NCBI GenBank assembly: GCA_030533445.1 | Contig: CM060083.1 | Location: 27,040,166 to 27,104,165, forward strand | Direction of reading: 5' to 3' | From: Cyprinodon diabolis | Lineage: Eukaryota > Chordata > Actinopteri > Cyprinodontiformes > Cyprinodontidae | Length of the DNA stretch: 64,000 nt | Part shown: piece after piece, positions 10,201 to 23,111 of the stretch | Position numbering within the stretch: the stretch's first letter is position 1 | Layout: every line of letters starts with the position of its first letter | Notes under the pieces: generated by a model | The model's input: only the letters and a program-made list of their open reading frames with translations | Databases searched by the model: none | What the model was told of the DNA's origin: nothing | Made by a program: the position numbers and the translations under genes

Positions 10201-10474
10201 TGTCAGGTTGTGTGGTGGTTTTTAGAGGACCCAAATGCAGATTTAAGATTTAATAACCAAAAGATGCAACTGAAGTAAAAATCCAAAAATACAGAAAACC
10301 AAAAGAGGTCAGGGAAAACACACATGAGGAGGAAAGAAACAACAAGAAAGCAGCAAACACTACCTGAAGAGGATGAGTATATATGCCAAACAGAACAAAG
10401 ACTGGGGTAATCAGTTAATTGTGAGCAGGTGTGGACAGAAGGATCTAGAAGGGAGCTAGGGGAGGGAGACTGAC
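10201..10474 (-). repeat. possible diverged solo LTR
   Basis: It begins TGTCAGGTTG and ends GAGACTGACA, with GGACCCAAATGCAG near the start and TATATAT near 10378 in the same relative places as in the 7-kb LTRs. There is no clear target duplication and no internal region. Confidence 0.4.
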
Positions 10475-11479
10475 ACAAGAGGGCAACAGAGTGTAAACAG
10501 AGCGAACACAAACAAAACCAGAAAACAACACAAAATGGAAATTTAACCAATGAAAACTGAAAAAGAACACTTAAACAGAATCAAAAACTGCAAAGTTTTT
10601 TAATTTTAGTAATTTAATTTAATTAAGTTTTCATGCAAAATATTAAATGCAAAAAGGTGCCTGATTGAACAAAAGCCTCTTTATTAGTTCCAGTATGAGT
10701 TTTATGGAAGGCTAAAAAGCTCTTTTTATTGTTTCAGCTACTCTTAGAGTAAAAATGTTATATATGCAGTGTTTTAGGGTATATGTAGTCTCCACTTTCT
10801 ATGTTGGTTTCATCAGTGTTTGTTTAATAAAACATAATACTTGTAAGTTGGTGTTACAGATGATCGTTCTAAATAATTGTATGATCTGTAATACTTTTAA
10901 AACAGAAAGAATTGACTGCATATAGAAGTGCGTTGCCAAAATGGTGAAGTGTTCTGAAAGAAATTTCCATGACATGGGACTGATTTAAATCTTGGTTCAA
11001 ATATATTTTATTGAGCATATCCTTGTTTAATTCTACAAACTGATTTCAGTTTTAGATATTCACCTGCTGATACTCTACATTGTATAAGATGTCTGTTTTA
11101 TTCATGCCTGTATCCCAAACTCACAGATACATCTTGTACCAATCAATCTTTGAGATGTTGTCTTTTATCACAAAACCAACTAAACAGATCAATTCAAATT
11201 GATTAAAATTCCAGGTTCACTCTTTAAATGTTATGAAAGGAGAAAGGATTCAAAATCCAGCTTGATAAACTCAAGGTTTTCTGTGGAAGGCATTCTCTAT
11301 ATGTAAATACACAGAACCATCTAGACAATCACTGCAGCAAAACCAAACATCTGCTTAAAATGCAATTTGTCTTGCAGTGAATTTGTGTCACTGATCAGCA
11401 CCAGTGCAGAGCATCAGATGACATAATCAGGGAGCAAAGTGCAACTTTGGCGTGCTTCCAGGAAATTCAAGACCAAAGC

Positions 11480-12070
11480 CAGAGACTTTATTAAAGTCTA
11501 ACCCACCAGTTTCTATCAGAACACATGCTTTATAGGAATGCACTCACAAAGCTTAAAAGCCTTCAGCTGATCCAAAATGCTGCAGAGGGATCATATTTAT
11601 CTTATTCTTTAGCCTCTCTTTATTCATTCCTTGTTAAATGCAGAATTGAATTTAAAATCCCCCTTGTCAAATATAAAGCCTTAAATAACCAAGCTCCATC
11701 TTATACCAGAGATTTGATTGTTCCTTATATTTCTTACAGAGCATTTCAATCTGCAGGTTTACTAGTGGTTCTAGTAATTTCTAAAAGTAGAACGGGAGGC
11801 AGATCTTTGAATTATCAGGTTCCTTTCTTGTTGAATAAATTACCAGTTTTAGCCTGCAAGGCAGACACCCTGTCTACTACAAAGAATAGGTTTAAAGGTT
11901 TCCTATTTGTGAATAGTTAGAGTGGCTTAAGTTATCTTAAACTATCTTTATAGTTATGCTGCTATAGACTTAGGCTGCTGGAGGGCATAGCGACCACTTT
12001 TCGTCATTCTATTTCATTGTACTTCTATAGTCAGATTCTGCATTGTTTTCTAGTTTAACTTCTAACTTTA
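11480..12070 (+). pseudogene. L2-like LINE ORF2 C-terminal fragment
   Basis: The open stretch 11525-11920 reads LQLIQNAAEG...RIEFKIPLVKYKALNNQAPSY...DLIVPY...SAGLLVV...SKSRTGGRS. This matches the post-RT C-terminal pattern of L2-type LINEs (LQLVQNAAAR, RIxFKILLLTFKALN, APSYLxDLL). It is decayed and 5'-truncated. Confidence 0.75.
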
Positions 12071-12770
12071 TGTTCTCTCTGCTTTTATATAAATATATTA
12101 AAGGAAATGTAGTTTTATTATAATTAGCAAAAGTTGAGTTTAAGCGTGAACCTTGACTTGAATTTTCTCACTGGCTGTAGAAAACAAGTAGTAAGAATAT
12201 TCTCTTAGCATATCCATAAGGTGAATTTGAGGAACTGAAGCAGGATTAACTTACTGGTAACTGAGATCATGGCTTGTTAATAGCCACTCCTAAACACTGA
12301 CTATGCTGTCTTTAAGACTCTTAAACATAATTTAGTTGTTTACTTAGGGGTGCTGCTTGTTTGAAAGACCAATTTGTGTCCAGGCCTCGACTTCCAACTG
12401 GCTGATGTCTAACTTCATCTACTCACAATAATGTTCTTTCTTCAAGATGCTACATATAACCAGAGGTGGAAAGTAACGAAATACATTTACTCAAGTTACT
12501 GTATTGAGTAGGTTTTTTGTGTATTTTGTATTTTTCAAGTAGTTTTTAAAATAGGTAATTTAAATTTTACTTGATTATGTTTTGAGTGAAGTATTGTATT
12601 TCGTTACATTACAAATCCCATCCGTTACTGAGTAAAAAAAAAACTTTGGAAAAACGAAAGGAAGACAAAAAATCGGGCCCGGAAGCACTACAGTGAGTGA
12701 TGTGATCAACATGTAGATCTAGGCTACCAGGTGCCAAGTCTTTCTGTAGGAGATTGGGAACGAGATGTAG

Positions 12771-13004
12771 GTGGATCAGGAGAGTGACGACGGTTCAGAG
12801 AACGTTTCACTAGAAATTCTAGCTGAAACATCGAATTCTGCTGCCCAAATCGACGAAAATCCTTGGCCACATTTGAAAGACTGCTTTTCATTTAAATTCA
12901 AGAGGGCCAACAGTATCATCATGCAATGCCAGATGTGTCTGCCAAAGGTGACTGAACTGGCAGCATTCAATAACTCAACATCTAATCTGCGGAAGCATGT
13001 TTTG
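12771..13004 (+). CDS. BED-finger exon of hAT element, ends at a splice donor
   Basis: The frame starts MDQESDDGSENVSLE (acidic), then WPHLKDCFSFKFKRAN, CQMC (CxxC) and a C-terminal NLRKHVL that supplies the first His of the finger. It is followed at 13005 by GTAAGT, a strong donor. It therefore looks like the first coding exon of a spliced hAT transposase whose later exons were deleted. Confidence 0.65.
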
Positions 13005-13103
13005 GTAAGTATTTAGTGCATTGGTACATCAAACAAAGTTTTCATGACTAATAGCCAATTAGCAAAACAACCTGTTTCGTGGCATCGCTAATTTTGTCTA
13101 GCA

Positions 13104-13400
13104 CAGGGGTCGGCAACCCGCGGCTCCGGAGCCGCATGCGGCTCTTTCATCTTTATACTGCGGCTCTGAGTGGCTTGGGAAAATAAATTGCTAAAAAAAA
13201 ACTAAGTATTTCATTTAAGTCAGTGGTCTGAACTAAAATTGCACATTATACCTTTCTAAGGGTCTTAAATGTCATGTGTGACATGTGTTATCTTGTCATT
13301 ATACTGTATGTGTATACATTTGTATAGATTTTTCTTTAATTAAAAACTAAATAGTTTTGGATTTATGACTCCTTGTCCTATTTTCACTACATGGGAGAGA
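13104..13400 (+). mobile_element. second hAT fragment nested inside the first
   Basis: CAGGGGTCGGCAACCCGCGG followed by GAGCCGCATGCGGCTCTTT is the left end of a well-known hAT type. A weak inverse end GATCCCCTG lies near 13395. No matching 8-bp duplication is seen, so the right limit is uncertain. Confidence 0.6.
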
Positions 13401-14764
13401 TCCCCTGCCCCGTTCAACTGTTTTTTTTTTTAAATGTAACTAAGTAACTTTTACTTAAAATACATTTTAAATTAGCTACTTATTACTTTAACTTGAGTAA
13501 TTTTTCTGATGGGTAACTTTACTTGTACTTGAGTAATATTTCATCCAAGTATTGGTACTTTTACTTGAGTATGATATTTTAGTACTTTTTCCACCTCTGC
13601 ATATAACATAAGTTTTGTTTAAAGATTAGTTTTAGTTACTATTGCATTGAGGACTGAAGCGTAGAAACATGCGTCAAACAATTAAGCTCTGCATCATGTC
13701 CAATCTATAATGTAAAGTTCAACAGTCAATTCTATTTTAAGGTGATTTTTACGCTTGGAAGTCTGGTGATTTTTTCTGATAATTACTACAATTTTTATAA
13801 GCAATAATTTTTTCCATTAGATTACAGAACATGTTTCCAAAAAATAAGCTCATTTTCCTTCACAGTAAAATTTAGTGTCAACTAGTCAGAGTCTGCTAAC
13901 CCTGTAAGAGCCATTCCAACAACTGAGAGTTAAATGCCTACTTCTGTCTTGCAGTGTTGTTATAATATTTAGAGTTAAAATAGGTTTGGTAAGAATTACT
14001 CTTTGCATTGCAATCTATGAAATGATGATGAAAATGTACTCTTTCAATGTTATTATAAAACCATTACTGATGATGGAATTTTTCCACACTGAGTGAAGAA
14101 AATGACTCTGAAAACCTCCACCCCCTTCTTAACCTCCCTTTTCTGAATTTTCAATTTCAGCCAGGTATAAGTCAAAACACTTTTTTAAAATAACATAGTG
14201 TTTCAAACAGAACTTATACTTATCGAGATATGCAAAAATGACAAAATGGATTATTATTTTTTGACTCTGACAGAGATTTTTAGGTTACTGTTAGAGAAAT
14301 TGATTATTTCTAAGTGGCCTCTTAGCCCTTGTCTGAACAGGAAGTGTTTTCTTGTGGGTAATCACACTTTATTACCAGTACTGTCAAAGGTCTTTGGGCT
14401 TTGTTCTGGATTTTTTAAGCACTTCTAAGTCCAAAACACATTTATACCTCAGACACAGAACCCAACTCCTTCTCAGATGATTTGAAAATCATTCTCAGCT
14501 GATTCTCATGGCATTCATTTTGATGTCTATGTACAATTGTTTTAATAAATCAAAATATAAAGAGTCGATCTAATGATTTTATAATAAAGGGAAGTCCAAA
14601 ACTTGCTCCTTAATATCTTGCCACATTTTGCATGTTTTTTCCATCAAGTCACTCAAGGAAACAGTGTATAGGGGGGTGCTTTAAAAGACAACAATAGGTG
14701 CAGTTAGCAGCTGTTGTGTATTTATATGTATATACCCAACAAACCAAACAAAACAAAGGTATTT

Positions 14765-15505
14765 TTATTCAATTCTAAAATACTATATTGATCCCAAAGG
14801 GAAATTAATAGGGTTTTTTTTTTTCATTGAGTTTTTGTAGGTGTTGATAGCTGTAGGCAGAAAGGGTCTTTTTGGTCTTGCACCTGATCTGGAGAAGCCT
14901 CTGACTGAAGACACTTTGTTGTTAAAAGTCTTCTGAAGAGGATGCTCATGGTTGTGAATTATCATCTTCACTTATTTCCTATGTGAAATTATCTCTAGAG
15001 GATATAGAACAAAGCTGTCCTTCTTTATTACATTGTTTGTCAAGCTTTTTTTTTGTAATTTACTCTGATGCAGTTACCCCAGCAGAGGTTGGAGGAAGAG
15101 ACCACACTCTCCACAGCAGACGTATAGAAGATATGTAGCATCTTTCTGAAAAAGCAGGACCTAAGCTTACTTATTAAGCACAATATGCTCTGTCCTGTTC
15201 TTGTAGACAGCTTAACAGTTGTGTCACCAGTCAAGTTTGTTGTCCAAGTGAACACCAACGTACTTATTCTCATCCACTACCTCCAATTCTTCTTCACCTT
15301 TGATGTAAATAGGATTCAACTTGTTCCTGTTTCTTCTGATATCTACATTATTCTCCCTGTTTTTGTTCACATTAGGATCAGATTGTTTCCATACTATACC
15401 ACGACGCAGGTCACCAGGTCCCTGTACTCAGCTTCTTGTCCATCTTTGATGCACCCAATGACTGCAACGTCATCCGAGTATTTCTGTCTTACACAGAACC
15501 CCTAA
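14765..15505 (-). pseudogene. L2/Rex1-like LINE fragment
   Basis: On the minus strand the stretch 15273-15040 reads KLSTRTGQSILCLISKLRSC, then MLHIFYTSAVESV and a CWGN motif. This corresponds to the LINE region that usually reads YLRRLRSF...MLxxFYxSVVESVLxxxxxCWxG. The DNA continues to 14770 (GATCCCAAAGGGAAATT on the plus strand). It is frame-broken and truncated at both ends. Confidence 0.75.
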
Positions 15506-15509
15506 TAGA

Positions 15510-18027
15510 CTTACACAGAACATCTAATAATCTGGTATTTCTCAAATGTTTAGAGACATAGTAAATTGTGTTAAACTTTTGATATTAAAGAAAGTAAGTT
15601 ATTTTATAAATGTACTGTGATTTAATGTCAGTCGTTTTAGTGTTGGTAATTTTCTGGTTTGAACTGTTGTTGATGTTATCTTAAACCTGAATGCAATTGT
15701 AAGCCTTAACTGACCTTCTGAAGACCATTATAATTTTTATGAGCTAAACAACAATCCACAATCGTATATGTGCAGTATTTGACTTCAACTATAGTGAATC
15801 TGAACATATTTTTTCCTACTTATTAAGGGCTGTTAATATTCCTGGTAACAGGAGCGCTCAGTTTGAGCAGATTAGCTGCCTTTCCTCCCTAAATCATAAA
15901 CTTTATTTTTGCTATGTTTTGTAGTCAGGTTCACAAATGTTTCATGGTCGTAGAGTGATTGATAGTATAAAACACAATTTCAAAGACATTTTCACCTTAT
16001 TTTTTCACTTCCACAGTAGATCTGGTGTTTCAGGACTAAGATTGTTACAGTATGTGTTACTGATGGACAGATAGTTAACTAGCTATATAAATAAGGAGGA
16101 ATGTTCCTTTGGCTGCTATAAAATCAATTTCCACAGAACATGGTTAATCATTTAATATTTATGGAAGTTCTTGTTAGGACTTAAAGTTTACAACCTTCCT
16201 TGGTCAGAGGAGGATTGAATCATATCCAAACAATCTAAGAATATGGAAAACATAAATATACAACAGAAAATATGTAAACTACCACAAATAATAATAAATA
16301 CATACATAAATAACAGTTAATAACTACTTACCCTAGAATTTATAATGCAGTAAATATTGCATACACACACAGTGATCATTGTATCAGCTTTTTCTTAAAG
16401 TAGGTGTTTATTCCCCTATTGAATGGGGGTGTCGGGGACTGACTACAGCACCACATGGAAGTTAAGTGTAAACTTGGCTTACCTTGCATTCTACTCGCCA
16501 GTAGCTTTCCCATAGGGGATAAAACAGTTCATGTTTGGTGCCAAAGCCAGATGCCTGTAGGGATAAAACACCTGACCTAACTGCAACGGTGGAAAATATT
16601 ACTTTGTTAGTGGATGCCTGTAGATTTTTAGAGGTACAAATTGATAAGAAAAGGAAAACACCTGTGTGCACATCTGTTACTGAAAGCCAACAGATAACAG
16701 CCTGCCAGAAAACCCAGAAAAGCAGGATTGTAGCTTATATATTTAGAATTTCTTTCAATTATATATGTATGCATTTCTCTATGTAAGGGTGGTGCAAAAC
16801 TTACTGAAGGAACAAAAGAAAAAATGTAGATATGATATGTTTTCCAATGACACCTCGCTCTCTGAAGTGCAGGAATCTTCTAATCTAATCACACAATCGT
16901 CTCTGTTGAATCCCTGAAACATGTTTTTGGCAGAAGCCTTATTTATTATATTAGGAATGTATGGATGGAACTTTTCATGGCTTAACTCAAATTACAAGGT
17001 AGGAATACCTCAAAATACCCTAATTGGACATAAAATCTTATGCAAATCCATTTAAAGCAGGCAGTGAGTAGTAAGTATGTATGCTAATCCAAGGATTGGT
17101 GCATTTAACTGTCAACCCACAAGCTTTCATGGCTCAAAAAGGTTTCATGTTTTTACTTTTTTTATATATCAAAGCCTGTGCTTTGGTCTCACAGCAATTT
17201 TGGATTTTTTTTTTTTTCTCAATAGTGTGATTTTAAAAAGTGTGGGGAAAAAATGGGACAAAAATCACATACAGAGAACGATAGGCAAAACTTGAAAATG
17301 GATCTAGGAAGGGGCTTTTGATAACAAGGTCAGATATGAAATGATAGATAATTGGGAAAGTGGACAATTTTCATTCAAACTGCAACACCTTTCAGCTTTT
17401 TTTCTACAGATGTGATCCAAACAGGAGACTTTGAAATAAAATTCCAACTATAATCCTATTCGCTCTGAAAGTTCTTGGCCAAATGATATAACTTGTAGTA
17501 CACTGAAGAGCTCTCCAACACTTGATGTCACATACATGTTAAAGAGGCAGTTTCCTCTGTATTCCTGAGTGATAATTGCATACTGCTAAACAGCAGTAGT
17601 TTAGGTCATGGCTTTTGAAAAGTCTGTTTAATCTTCAATCATCTTTTTAAAAAAGACAGATATGATAACAGCTGTTTTAGGGGTTCCCTCTTCAGATCAA
17701 AGTGTTTTAATGTTCAAAAATTGAGCTCAGAAATTCATTATGTAGAACATTATAGGAACATAAAATCTGCAGCTTTCATTCCAAACAGGTGAAAAGATAA
17801 ACCTCAGAGAGCTTAGTTATATGATTATATTTTCTCTTTATGTTTTGGGAGCATACTGTTAATATCGCTGCCTTGAGGATTAGACACAAAAGCTCGATTA
17901 GAATACTTCGGATTGAAGTTCCTAGCTGCTACCCCTTCACCTTTTGTAGAACATTATCCAGGGTAGGAAATGAGGTCCAGACTGCTGTGCGGAATCAGGA
18001 GAGCCTTCATCCTTACAAACATCACTA
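15510..18027. other. no recognisable gene
   Basis: AT-rich sequence without exons, RNA genes or clear repeats. Confidence 0.55.
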
Positions 18028-18035
18028 CATGGCTG

Positions 18036-18664
18036 CAGAGATGGGAAGTAACGAAGTACAAATACTTCGTTACTGTACTCAAGTAGATTTTTCTGATATT
18101 TTTACTTTACTTTACTACTTATTTTTATGGCGACTTTTAACTTCTACTCCTTACATTTTTAAACAAATATCTGTACTTTCTACTCCTTACATTTTAAAAA
18201 ATTGGCTCGTTACTTTAGTTTTGAATCATTTCAATGGAGTTACCGTAATTATTTTTCACGTCATCAATGCCTAATTCAGTCTAATTGGATGGGAATCTAC
18301 GTTGCATTTGACGCACCACTACAAGATGAATCGACAGATTCGGCGGTATTCATTCGCGGCAAATCATTGCAGCTTGGTGGCGGTGGCGTTAGCATAGTAG
18401 TATGGACGACGAGATGATTGAAAATGAACACAACGGAGATCTAGTCCTATTGGCAGACATCCATTTAAAATGTAGGCAACGGCATGAAAAAAGTGGTTTC
18501 TACTTTTACTTTTATACTTTAAGTAAATTTACAAGCCTGTACTTGGTTACTTTTACTTGAGTAAAGAAGTTTAATCAGTACTTCCACTTTTACCAGAGTA
18601 TTTTTTAACACAAGTATCTGTACTTTTACTCAAGTACGGAAAGTGAGTACTTTTGCCATCTCTG
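18036..18664 (+). mobile_element. non-autonomous hAT element, 8-bp target duplication
   Basis: The ends CAGAGATGGGAAGTAACGAA and the inverse of GTACTTTTGCCATCTCTG are flanked by CATGGCTG at 18028-18035 and 18665-18672. Many ACTTTTACTT-type subterminal repeats occur. No transposase is present. Its ends are related to those of the 12.46-kb element. Confidence 0.92.
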
Positions 18665-18672
18665 CATGGCTG

Positions 18673-20124
18673 ACACACACATGAAAGTTCAAATTTTGAG
18701 TTCAGGAAAAGAACCAAAAATAAAAAAGCTAAAAAAAAGTAGCATACAGATGCTCTACCTCATAAACCATATAAAAGTGTGTACATTAACATGTCACACG
18801 GCAAACACTAAGAAATAATTTATCTTTAACTCCATGAGGTGGACTTCTCCTATATGTCCTGTCAGGCAAAGGATTGTGGGCAACCATTGAGGTCCTACCT
18901 GTGGCTAGGGATATCAGGGGCCATATGCTGATGAATTGATGACAGTGTCGACTCAGCTGCCAGCTCTATTATGGCGACCTCGATGCAAATCTGCCGTGGC
19001 CTAAGTGTCCTTACAGATTTGAGGTAGTAAGATTGAGTCAAAACATCCTGAAAGGAATCTTCTCAGCTGGATCTTCTGACCAGCGGTCAAGAAATCTGGA
19101 CAATGGTTAGGGATTGCTGTGTATATTTCTTAGCAGCTAAAGACCTCTAGTTTACCATTATTTTTATTTTTTTAGACAGCCATAAATTATATAGCTTTAA
19201 TGTTTTATGGTTGAATTTTTTTAAAGTTATATCACATTTCATTGACTTCTGTAGATATTTAGATAATTGTGATCTTACAGTTTCCGGAAAATGCCCGTTA
19301 AAGTATTTTAGTATTAATCTCTTGAAATAAAAGTTCGGTATTTAATTAAATGGTTTCAGGTGTATAAATAACTAAACAGACATGTATACGAAGGGAGGAA
19401 GGGGTCGTGAAAAGAGAGAGAGGCGGTGCTCACTGACTAGTAGTGAAAAATCTGATCCAGGTCTAAACAGAATGCAAACATGTAATGAATTAACTTTATT
19501 AAAAAAATCTTAATGTGGAAAAGAAATTGCTGTGCTTTTTTTTCACAAGCATGGATGTTTGAGACATTTCACACAGTGATAAAATGCAAATTATGTTTTG
19601 TTTCATAGGGTTAATAAGAACATGTTTTATCATTTTTATCAAGCTTTGCTAAACCATTTTTGCAGTTTTACAAATTCATTTTCAGTTTGAAGGAAGGCCA
19701 AAACTTCAACTGTTGCTGACAAATGGTAACAGAAACACTGCACTGAAAACTGGTTAAAAATAAACTGTAAGCCATAAAAGTGTTTGAAATTTTTTTATTC
19801 CTTTAAATATAGGTACCATTAATTATTAACATATTTTCCCAAAATCTTTACAATCATATAATTGGTTCGCCAACAGTGACCTGGCATTCATTTCCTAACA
19901 ATAATAGGAAACTAATACTTGAATTGAGGCTAAATTCTAAAGTAACGTAAGCTAGGACAAGTAAAGGTATATGTGCCCATCATAGCAGCTTGCATTCATG
20001 AGGCACAAACATTTCACTTCAAAACTTTAATTATCAGCCTTAATTTGAGATACATACATTGTGGAATAAAATCTGTGGCCTACTATTAAATGCATCGCAT
20101 TGTGCAGCCAATTACCTCTAAAGT
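18673..20124. other. region downstream of lmbrd1, nothing recognised
   Basis: AT-rich sequence. It may include an extended LMBRD1 3' UTR if a later AATAAA near 19.5-19.8 kb is used. Confidence 0.5.
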
Positions 20125-20912
20125 GAAACCCAAAATGACGTGTAGTCTTTATTAAAAGAAAAAAAAAAAATCTCGATATCTTACATTTTTCTATTACTCA
20201 TTTTCCTGTTTCTCCACCCATAGCAAAACCAAGTTTATACATTAAAGAGCTGAAAACCCACTAGATACAATTGATTCTAAATTTTTTACACTTCCAGGTA
20301 GGTCTACAGTGGCAGGAACACAAAAAAAACACCACCTGCACTCCGAGTCGATGCAAATCAAAGCAAACAATCATCCTTTCAGTGTTATGAATATCAACTT
20401 TTAGAAATCATTGTTTTTATAACAAGCAGATCTTCAGCAAAACAACTGCTTGGCTTCAGATATGTACCAAGGTACAGTGTATATGTTTTCAAGAATAAAT
20501 AACTTAAGGGAAATAAAAAGAGTACCTGGAGGAAGTAAAAAAAAAAAAAAAAGACAAAAAAAGAAAAACAAAAGATACTAAGGTAGAAGCCCAAACACTG
20601 AGCTTTGGAACAGTAAATATTTCATGTCAGCGTTTTCCTAAAAAATAAGTAATTTATGTCAGACTGTAAAGCGAAATCTGGAGGACACTCCCAGAATCCC
20701 AGAGCCATCACTAACATTGACTGAGGAAGATGCTACTATCACTCTGAGCTCTCTCATTAAAAGGGAACAAAGTTTCAACTCCAACAAACCTGGAATTTAA
20801 TGAAACAATCCAACTTATTACAATCAGTTTAAGTTCAATTTTCTTATTTGTTAAAGAATCATACTTTCCAGTCCTTATAAGCTATGAGTACAATATCAAT
20901 AACATGTTTTTT
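20125..20912 (-). other. lmbrd1: probable lmbrd1 3' UTR
   Basis: The stretch after the LMBRD1 stop is AT-rich with no further reading frame. Its end is inferred from the first AATAAA on the minus strand. Other downstream AATAAA motifs exist near 19.8 and 19.5 kb, so a longer UTR is possible. Confidence 0.5.
20148..20153 (-). terminator. candidate poly(A) signal AATAAA for lmbrd1
   Basis: The plus strand reads TTTATT, giving AATAAA on the gene strand about 765 bases after the stop codon. It is the first such hexamer downstream of the gene, and a T-rich stretch follows it. Confidence 0.45.
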
Positions 20913-21023
20913 TTAATGCACATATTCGTCATCACTAATGTCTGAGTCATCAGCCTCCACTTCTCCTTCGATCACTGATTTCTTCCCTCTGCAGCATGAT
21001 ACCACCAGTCCAATGAGGAAAGC
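20913..21023 (-). CDS. lmbrd1: lmbrd1 last coding exon and stop
   Basis: The exon has 111 nt and encodes 36 residues plus TAA. The acceptor is cattttag. It completes the last helix ([11 protein letters not shown]) and gives the cytosolic tail GKKSVIEG followed by acidic [12 protein letters not shown]. The tail ends about four residues earlier than the human protein and has a different last segment. Confidence 0.96.
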   Translation of the reverse strand, partial: AFLIGLVVSCCRGKKSVIEGEVEADDSDISDDEYVH

Positions 21024-23078
21024 CTAAAATGATAAGCCAGTTATACAAATTAAAACACATAATTTTAATCATGCACTCTTCTATTTCCTCTTTAGGAAAC
21101 AGCAACCAATAAAAACATGATGAATGTTTTAAACATTATATTACTTACCCCAATAAAAGCCCAGTTTCCAAAGTAGTAAATGGTGCTAAAGAACCAGAAC
21201 TTGTGTAGGAAAAGATAGGTTCTAGTCACAATGCATTGATCTGAAAAAGAGAGATACAAAGTTATTTAATCTTTATTAATAGCAGAACCAGAAAAAAAAA
21301 ATCATACAAGGAAACCTTATCAGTTTTAAAGTGTTTCTTAATTGTTATTCAGCTAATGTGTATACAGAGATGAATGAACAAATTTTATTCCGATCGATGA
21401 TCAATTTCTTTTGCACATTTAAATGACCCTCCACCACCCTCCATCTATAAACACATTAAAGCAGGCATGTTCACCAATTGTTTTCAGGTAAAGCAACCAT
21501 CCGTTTTAAAGCATAAATAAAGATGATACTGTTTTTCAATGTCTAAATTGACCACCCCTACCAAAAGAGCCTGTATTCCCCATTTATTTGTAGTACATGG
21601 TCCAGGATTTTATAATGATATAGTCCTCAGAACAAAGATCAGAAATGGAAGATCTAAACACATCATAAACCAAATGAAATATGACATATCCTCTGCTACA
21701 TGGTATACCATACATCTGAGTGAGAAAGGTGTCTGAACTCACTTAAGAGCTAAAAACAGGCAGGCATTACAAAATGGAGCATTGCCTCGGGCAATGTTGT
21801 TATTCCAAACATAAAGACAACCAGCAGTTCAAGGAAAGTCATGTCACCATCGATGTGCATGCGGCACAACAAATAAATGAAAATAGAATGATGTAACAAT
21901 TAAAATCAAAGAGTTTAACATGAAAAAAAAATGCATAAAGCAGACACCAACAAATCATGAAGATAGTGCACCAATGTTTATAGATTCTGAATCTGAGATT
22001 CCAATAGTTTGAAACATGTTTGACCAAACTTGACTTTTATTTTGACTCAGTGATATTAATGAATGATGACCTCAGCAGCAAAACATTGTGGTCCAAACGA
22101 CCTTAATCACAAATATTTGGACCAATACAGAGAAGAAAGTGTCAGGTCCTGCTTTTGACATTTCGGGATGTAGCATTTATGTTTTTCCTTATCAAATAAA
22201 AAAAAGATTTCTTCTTATATCACACTGCCTTGCAAAACTACGTCAACATTTTCAACTTTTTACATCAGTCACAGTTTTGTGGCAGAAAATGTGATCAGTT
22301 GCAAGACTGAACACAATGAGTGAGAACAAACGTCTATCAACCTGGGAGTAAAGCATCTACCATTGTGATCAAAAGAAAGTACACACCTCTTTTAATGTTA
22401 AGGTTTAATAGTTCAAGGGTTTAGACCAGCATTCCTTAACTCTGAACCTTGAGGTCCAGTGTCCTGCACCTTTAAGATATGTCTCTGCTACAGCACACCT
22501 AAGTGAAATAATCATGTCATTGGTTTTGGAAAACTTAACATGCCGAGGAGGTAATTCAGCCTTTTGTTTGAGGTGTGAAGCAGAGATGCAACTATAAGGA
22601 GCACTTAGTGTAGATAAGTAGCCAACACAGAAAATCTCAAAACCTGAGAAATGTAAAACGGTATATTTCTAGAAATTTAAAGTGGTATATTCTTTCTTTG
22701 GACCATTACTATGCATTTTTAGGGACAGGGATTCAAAACTTTCAGGCACAACTTCACTTATATCCAAGGCCTGCTGAGATAAAGACCGCACCAACTTTTA
22801 AAAACATAAGAGACAGACTGACTCATGGCCTCTAATTGTGATTACAAAAACAAAAGTATCTAATAAATGTACAGAAAAAAAATTCCCCTGACTGAAGAAA
22901 ATGAAACAAATATAATTTGAAAGTGATGTCATCGCTCTGTCCTGAAGGCTGCAACACTTTACAATGCTGATGGGCAGGTTGTGCCTCATATGTGTCAGAG
23001 GACATAACTCAACAGAGGGGATGATTGTTTGTCTGTTTAATGCTTTTAATAAAGGAAGAAAAAAAGAGCATAGCCCAT

Positions 23079-23111
<33 letters not shown>

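Larger units (their letters stand above)
12461..13599 (+). mobile_element. hAT element, 8-bp target duplication
   Basis: The ends CAGAGGTGGAAAGTAACG and the inverse of TACTTTTTCCACCTCTG are flanked by the direct repeat CATATAAC (12453-12460 and 13600-13607). Subterminal TACTTTTACTTGAGTA-type repeats occur on both sides. It carries a BED-finger exon but no catalytic core, so it is non-autonomous. Confidence 0.93.

Noticed and set aside
17840..18417. Plus-strand frames of 144 and 71 codons
   Set aside because: They cover the end of unique DNA and the non-coding subterminal repeats of the hAT element at 18036.
1..20124. 3' end of a convergent neighbour such as ADGRB3, expected from mammalian gene order
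   Set aside because: No exon or protein segment of it could be recognised in the sequence.
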